Below, piece after piece: positions 14,702-17,926 of a stretch of DNA of 17,926 nucleotides. The notes under the pieces are model-generated. The model ran no database searches. It saw only the letters and a program-made list of their open reading frames with translations, and was not told the origin of the DNA. Made by a program: the position numbers and the translations under genes. The first letter of the stretch is position 1, and every line of letters begins with the position of its first letter. This DNA comes from Mucilaginibacter sp. Its GTDB lineage: Bacteria > Bacteroidota > Bacteroidia > Sphingobacteriales > Sphingobacteriaceae. The DNA lies in assembly GCA_019235595.1 (NCBI GenBank), contig JAFAKI010000218.1, positions 1-17,926 on the forward strand, in the 5' to 3' direction.

Positions 14702-15376
14702 TCAGGCATGAACAACCTCGCCGAGCGGTAATGTAAACCAAAACCGGCTTCCTTTTCCTAACTCGCTTGCTACACCGATCCGGCCGCCATGTCTCCTGAC
14801 TATTTCTGCGCTGATAAACAAACCCAGCCCCAGACCCGGGCTGTTGAAGGCGGATTTTTCAGACTGGTAATACCTTTCAAAAATCCGATGGAGCTTCTCG
14901 GGTGGTATGCCGGGTCCTTTATCGGTGACGCTGATCTCGGCTATCTCCCCGGCAGCTTTGATATTAATTTCTATATCGTTTGAATCCGGGGCATATTTAA
15001 CGGCATTATTCACCAGGTTAACGATCACCCGGTCAATGGCCACTTCATCCACAAAGACTTCAAGATCCTTATCGCCCGTAATCACTAATTGATGATTTGT
15101 CGTAATGCTGACATGATTACAGCAGTTATTAATCAATTCGGTTATTCTCACACATTTGCGATTGATGGGCAGCTGGGCCTCGTTGATCCGCTTTACATTC
15201 AGCAGGTCCTCTACCAGAGTGCTTATTTTCTGCATGCTTTTGTTGGCCTGGTTTATGAAATGATGGAATTTTTCGCTGCCGGGATCATTCTTTGTGCGGT
15301 CGATCAGTTGTAGTGACGCCTTGAGGGTTGTTCTTGCCGGCAGCGGGATTGATAATAATAAAATGGGGGGGTCCAT
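14702..15376 (-). CDS. Histidine kinase fragment: HATPase domain without the phospho-acceptor His
   Basis: The 224-residue product carries the end of a HisKA dimerisation domain (TTLKASLQLI, then helices to about residue 63) and a full HATPase domain: N box around RVIVNLVNNAVKYAP (116-130), G1 DKGPGIP (152-158), F box IFERYYQ (165-171) and G2 GLGLGLF (181-187). In PAS-type kinases of this group TTLKASLQL is preceded by HELKTPL. Here the same positions read SIPLPAR, and before that only MDPPILLL. The H box, including the phospho-acceptor His, and all sensor domains are therefore missing. The ATG at 15376 lies 6 bases after the stop of the YtxH gene. The gene is probably 5'-truncated by a deletion joining it to that gene. 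It may still be translated, as an ATP-binding stump that cannot autophosphorylate. A pseudogene is the alternative reading. Confidence 0.75.
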   Translation of the reverse strand: MDPPILLLSIPLPARTTLKASLQLIDRTKNDPGSEKFHHFINQANKSMQKISTLVEDLLNVKRINEAQLPINRKCVRITELINNCCNHVSITTNHQLVITGDKDLEVFVDEVAIDRVIVNLVNNAVKYAPDSNDIEINIKAAGEIAEISVTDKGPGIPPEKLHRIFERYYQSEKSAFNSPGLGLGLFISAEIVRRHGGRIGVASELGKGSRFWFTLPLGEVVHA

Positions 15377-15382
15377 GGTAGC

Positions 15383-15694
15383 TTATGCGCCTTTTTCTCC
15401 CTCGTGTTCCGGATGTCCGCCTCCGATAATTTCGTGCTTCAGCAGCGCCTCGCGATCTGTCTTCGGTTTTTTCACCGGATGCTGCAAATAATCCCTGGTG
15501 TGATCTTCTGCCGGTTCCTGTTCGCCACCCGTAAAAGCTGTAAGCAACCGGTTGAAATGTCCGGCTATCTCCTGCCTGACAGCGCCGCCGGATTTGGTTA
15601 AAAATAAATAAGCAGCCGCCCCGGCCGCAAGGGAACCGAATATGACTCCCGCGATCAAAACTTTGTGGTCGCTCTTCTCAAATGGATTTTTCAT
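15383..15694 (-). CDS. YtxH-domain protein
   Basis: This 103-residue protein begins MKNPFEKSDHKVLIAGVIFG, with a single membrane helix (about residues 12-31, rich in Gly and Ala: GSLAAGAAAYLFLT). It then has the amphipathic helix common to the YtxH family (SGGAVRQEIAGHFNRLLTAF) and a charged, His-rich tail (GGGHPEHEGEKGA). YtxH proteins are small general-stress proteins of unknown mechanism in Bacillus and are common in Bacteroidetes. I chose ATG 15694. An upstream ATG at 15811 would add 39 aromatic-rich residues ahead of the helix that do not look like this family. The kinase fragment follows 6 bases after its stop, and the unknown 73-residue frame lies upstream on the same strand. Confidence 0.72.
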   Translation of the reverse strand: MKNPFEKSDHKVLIAGVIFGSLAAGAAAYLFLTKSGGAVRQEIAGHFNRLLTAFTGGEQEPAEDHTRDYLQHPVKKPKTDREALLKHEIIGGGHPEHEGEKGA

Positions 15695-15830
15695 AGCAAT
15701 AGATTGTGTTTTATTTGGATAAACAGCCTCGAATCGCCAATTGTTCCATAATTGAACCGATAAATTATTTTCCGGATATAAATCGAATTGAAAACTTGGC
15801 GGAAAAGCCACGCTGCAAAAGCTTGCTATT

Positions 15831-16052
15831 TCATGAAGTTGCCCGATGGCGGAGCTGTTTGAAAATGTTAACGATCCAAAAAATATTGAACAATTCTGGT
15901 AAGAGGGTGACGCGCCAACCCTTTTCAGCTACGTATTGGCCGTGGATGATCCTGTCCTGAAACATCTCCAAACGCATTACCCCTTTTTCAAATACACTTA
16001 TTCCCGAACCGTCGATCACTCCTATTATAAAGTCGCTAACTGTTGAAGCCAT
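15831..16052 (-). CDS. Hypothetical 73-residue protein
   Basis: The frame begins MASTVSDFIIGVIDGSGISV and contains FEKGVMRLEMFQDRIIHGQY and a hydrophobic end (LLPELFNIFWIVNIFKQL). I recognise no family. It is ATG-started, its composition is protein-like (alternating hydrophobic pattern, three Gly in turn positions), and it lies in line with - strand genes, 47 bases after the stop of the unknown protein upstream. Against it are its short length and the lack of any signature. It may be a genuine small gene or a remnant of a larger one. Confidence 0.4.
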   Translation of the reverse strand: MASTVSDFIIGVIDGSGISVFEKGVMRLEMFQDRIIHGQYVAEKGWRVTLLPELFNIFWIVNIFKQLRHRATS

Positions 16053-16099
16053 AGTGTTGAATTTTAAGATGAATAAAAAAACTAATGGCCATGTCCCGG

Positions 16100-16807
16100 T
16101 TATTCAAAATATAGAAATATTTCATTGCCTATGGCGTTGACCAGTCCCTGTTCCGCTCGGTCCATTTTCCAACCGCTTTTAATGCAGCGTATGATGCCAA
16201 TATTGTTATCGTTCAGCGTAATATCTACTTCATAACAAATGCCGGCTTCGGTATCGCAGGTTTCAGTGATCGGAACGCCCTCGCCTGTATACCGAACGCC
16301 ATCATATTCAAAATCAAGCGGAATCGGCTCTTTTTCCAATTGCGCGATTAGATCTTTAAAAAACTGAATAAGATATTTGCGCTGCGTTGGAGCCTTCGCG
16401 CTCCATTTATCTTTGTCAGCGCGTTTGTGGGCGACTTTGAATTTCAACCCGGTCATTTCGGTTGAATAATCATTGGCGTTGAGTTTTTTTACATGTTGGT
16501 GGGACACGATGTACCACTGATATTCAGTACCTACCGGAACACCGGAGTTTTCAGGTGCGTGCCCGACGCGCCTCTTGGTTACCGCATAGGAAATTTCCCA
16601 AAGGTCAGGCGTGATCTTGGTTTCTTTCCAGTCACCTTCATCGTAATGCCAGTGATGGCCGCGACCGATCTGCATACCTGTATATTGTTTTTCACCGAAC
16701 TTTTTGTAACGGTTATAACTAGCCGAAAGATCTTTGGCAACGGCCTTTTCAATCTTTTCTTTTTGGGTTCCGGTGGCTTTCTTCGGGGCTGCGGTTTTAG
16801 TTTCCAT
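16100..16807 (-). CDS. Conserved-looking 235-residue protein, unknown function
   Basis: I do not recognise the family. A Lys/Ala-rich N-terminal segment (METKTAAPKKATGTQKEKIE, to about residue 28) looks disordered. The body is an alpha+beta protein with many aromatic residues: GRGHHWHYDEGDWKETKITP (about 46-65), then DLWEISYAVTKRRVGHAPEN, a helix QRKYLIQFFKDLIAQLEKEP (about 145-164), and strands with two Cys (ETCDTEAGICYEV). It has no signal peptide or membrane helix, so it is probably cytosolic. The ATG at 16807 is preferred over a TTG at 16831, which would overlap the end of the LigD-like fragment. The frame is unbroken and the composition normal, so the gene is real. It is followed by the 73-residue frame. 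Its position next to a LigD-like remnant does not prove a link to DNA repair. Confidence 0.75.
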   Translation of the reverse strand: METKTAAPKKATGTQKEKIEKAVAKDLSASYNRYKKFGEKQYTGMQIGRGHHWHYDEGDWKETKITPDLWEISYAVTKRRVGHAPENSGVPVGTEYQWYIVSHQHVKKLNANDYSTEMTGLKFKVAHKRADKDKWSAKAPTQRKYLIQFFKDLIAQLEKEPIPLDFEYDGVRYTGEGVPITETCDTEAGICYEVDITLNDNNIGIIRCIKSGWKMDRAEQGLVNAIGNEIFLYFE

Positions 16808-16830
16808 TATACAGTTTTTTTGATTAAACA

Positions 16831-16932
16831 TTAAAGTGTAACCAACATGGGTTTGATATTCCTGGGCATAGTCGACCTTTTTGCCCGCGCAAGAATACGT
16901 TTGATTTCGTTATGAGCCACACCGTCATTCAT
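16831..16932 (-). pseudogene. 33-residue fragment resembling the linker/ligase start of LigD
   Basis: An ATG at 16932, two bases after the SDR stop, opens a frame reading MNDGVAHNEIKRILARAKRS followed by TMPRNIKPMLVTL and a stop at 16831-16833. The string P-x-N-I-K-P-M-L-(A/V)-T-L is the entry to the ATP-dependent ligase domain of LigD-type DNA ligases in Bacteroidetes, normally followed by VDEPF and then the catalytic lysine motif in E-x-K-W-D-G. Here the frame stops right after the leucine and no continuation is seen in other frames. It would be a short scar of a large NHEJ ligase gene. The match is short, so the call is moderate. It could also be a small real gene of unknown role, coupled to the SDR. 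Confidence 0.45.
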
Positions 16933-16934
16933 CT

Positions 16935-17795
16935 TTAACCATTTACTACCTCACCGCCATTTACGTGGATAACCTGCCCTGTGATGAACGAGGAGTCATC
17001 CGATGCAAGAAATACGTAGGCGGGGCCCAGTTCAGAAGGCTGTCCGGCGCGCTTCATTGCGGTTTCTTCACCAAAGCTTTTGATCTTATCCTCATCAAAA
17101 GTGGATACAATGAGAGGCGTCCACACCGGTCCTGGCGCTACGCCATTTACCCGTATTTTCTTTTCAGCCAGATTGGTAGCTAAAGATCGGGTAAAAGTTG
17201 TTATAGCACCTTTGGTTGACGAATAATCAATCAGACCTGGTGACGATCTGTAGGCAGTAACTGAAGTGGTGTTGATAATGCTATCACCCTCGTGCATATA
17301 TTCCAGTGCGGCTTCGGCAAAGTAAAAATAGGCGAATATATTGGTCTTGAACGTGATAGCAAGCTGTTCGTCGGTAATGTTTTTAACGTTCTTTTGAGGG
17401 AACTGCATTCCGGCATTATTTACTAGCAGGTTAATCTTACCAAACTTGTCTACGACCTGTTTTACAGCGTTCTTGCAGAATTCGCTGTCTTTTACGTCAC
17501 CTCTGATCAGCAAACAATGTCGTCCCGTATCTTCAATAAGACGCTGCGTATGTTCAGCGTCCCGATCTTCATTAAGGTATACTATAGCTATGTCAGCACC
17601 CTCTTTGGCGAAATGAATGCTCACTGCGCGACCAATGCCACTGTCGCCACCGGTTACAAGCGCCACTTTTCCTTTTAGCTTTTCTGCTGGTTTATAGGAA
17701 TCTTTTATGTATTCGGGCGCCGGATACATTTCGGCCTCGATACCCGGTTGTTTATCCTGTTTCTGCGGTTTCGCCGCTTCTGTTATAGTACTCAT
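16935..17795 (-). CDS. SDR oxidoreductase of the general-stress (GSP39 / YhdF) type
   Basis: This 286-residue cytosolic SDR has the long N-terminal extension that defines this subgroup (KQPGIEAEMYPAPEYI, residues 15-30), followed by a classical fold. It has TGGDSGIGRA (48-57), NNAG (126-129), Ser178 in NTTSVT, Tyr191 and Lys195 in YSSTKG, and the PG motif at 221-222. Proteins of this type are induced by general stress in Bacillus and are often named glucose 1-dehydrogenase-like or YhdF/YghA-like. The true substrate is unknown and a keto/aldehyde reductase activity is likely. The start at ATG 17795 gives the full extension. It is the first gene of the - strand run that continues to the LigD-like fragment, the 235-residue protein and onward. 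The 131 bases upstream are AT-rich with no clear promoter box. Confidence 0.92.
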   Translation of the reverse strand: MSTITEAAKPQKQDKQPGIEAEMYPAPEYIKDSYKPAEKLKGKVALVTGGDSGIGRAVSIHFAKEGADIAIVYLNEDRDAEHTQRLIEDTGRHCLLIRGDVKDSEFCKNAVKQVVDKFGKINLLVNNAGMQFPQKNVKNITDEQLAITFKTNIFAYFYFAEAALEYMHEGDSIINTTSVTAYRSSPGLIDYSSTKGAITTFTRSLATNLAEKKIRVNGVAPGPVWTPLIVSTFDEDKIKSFGEETAMKRAGQPSELGPAYVFLASDDSSFITGQVIHVNGGEVVNG

Positions 17796-17926
17796 GATAA
17801 TTAATATCTTATAATTTAAATACCATGCGTTTTGGCTGATTGTTTTAATTTTAGATTAATTAATTCAAGTTTTCCCTTTAAGTTTCTTCCCTAGCGTCGG
17901 TCCGGTAAACACCAGAGCCTGTTGAT

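Noticed and set aside
17865..17926. Possible end of a - strand gene at the right edge (frame ending ALVFTGPTLGKKLKGKT)
   Set aside because: Only about 20 residues are visible, a second frame is also open to a nearby stop, and I recognise no family, so I cannot support it as a gene end.
1..17926. CRISPR array, transposon ends, prophage or defence system
   Set aside because: No regular spaced repeats, no inverted-repeat-flanked transposase, no phage structural or integrase genes and no nuclease/helicase/toxin pairs were seen in any frame.

Overview
The window looks like chromosomal DNA from a soil or plant-associated member of the Bacteroidetes, most likely family Sphingobacteriaceae (Mucilaginibacter/Pedobacter type). 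This rests on moderate GC, weak Shine-Dalgarno signals, a carotenoid cluster with a fused CrtYcd-type lycopene cyclase, histidine kinase ends of the PAS-kinase style, and a set of stress proteins common in that group (YciE/F ferritin-like, DUF1003, YtxH, SDR of the GSP39 type). The genus is inference; no rRNA or tRNA was seen.

Layout. (1) Positions 3-1403, + strand: the end of a carotenoid operon, idi (partial), crtZ (broken by a 1-base frameshift) and lycopene cyclase, followed in the same direction by an SDR oxidoreductase, a DinB-fold protein and a small Cys-containing membrane protein (to 3230). (2) 3284-5137, - strand: the eroded C-terminal end of a histidine kinase, then a GT39-type membrane glycosyltransferase. 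(3) 5496-9748: a YciE/F ferritin-like protein and a 42-residue Ser/Lys/Gly-rich protein, both - strand and each followed by its own hairpin terminator; a cupin on + (6481-7074); then on - an MscS-type channel preceded by a small membrane lipoprotein. (4) 9861-12870: an SDR stub (-), a 732-residue helical-barrel-like protein of unknown substrate (+), and a decayed DUF72 gene (+). (5) 12899-17795, all - strand: DUF1003, YihY/BrkB, a histidine kinase fragment without its phospho-acceptor His, YtxH, two unknown proteins, a fragment resembling the linker/ligase start of LigD, and an SDR of the general-stress type. A + strand terminator with no protein gene in front of it lies at 13593-13623.

Functionally there are two themes. 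One is C40 carotenoid end-group chemistry: IPP isomerisation, cyclisation to beta-carotene, then hydroxylation if crtZ works. The other is an envelope, osmotic and oxidative stress set: ferritin-like protein, MscS channel, DUF1003, YtxH, YihY and GSP39-type SDR. Between these are at least five gene remnants (histidine kinase x2, SDR, DUF72, LigD-like), which mark this as a region of gene turnover and decay.

I do not see a convincing new multi-gene system such as a defence island, CRISPR array or biosynthetic cluster. The leads I would follow are the orphan + strand terminator with a promoter-like box (possible small RNA), the 732-residue protein, the intercistronic hairpin in front of the ferritin-like gene, and the frameshifted crtZ.
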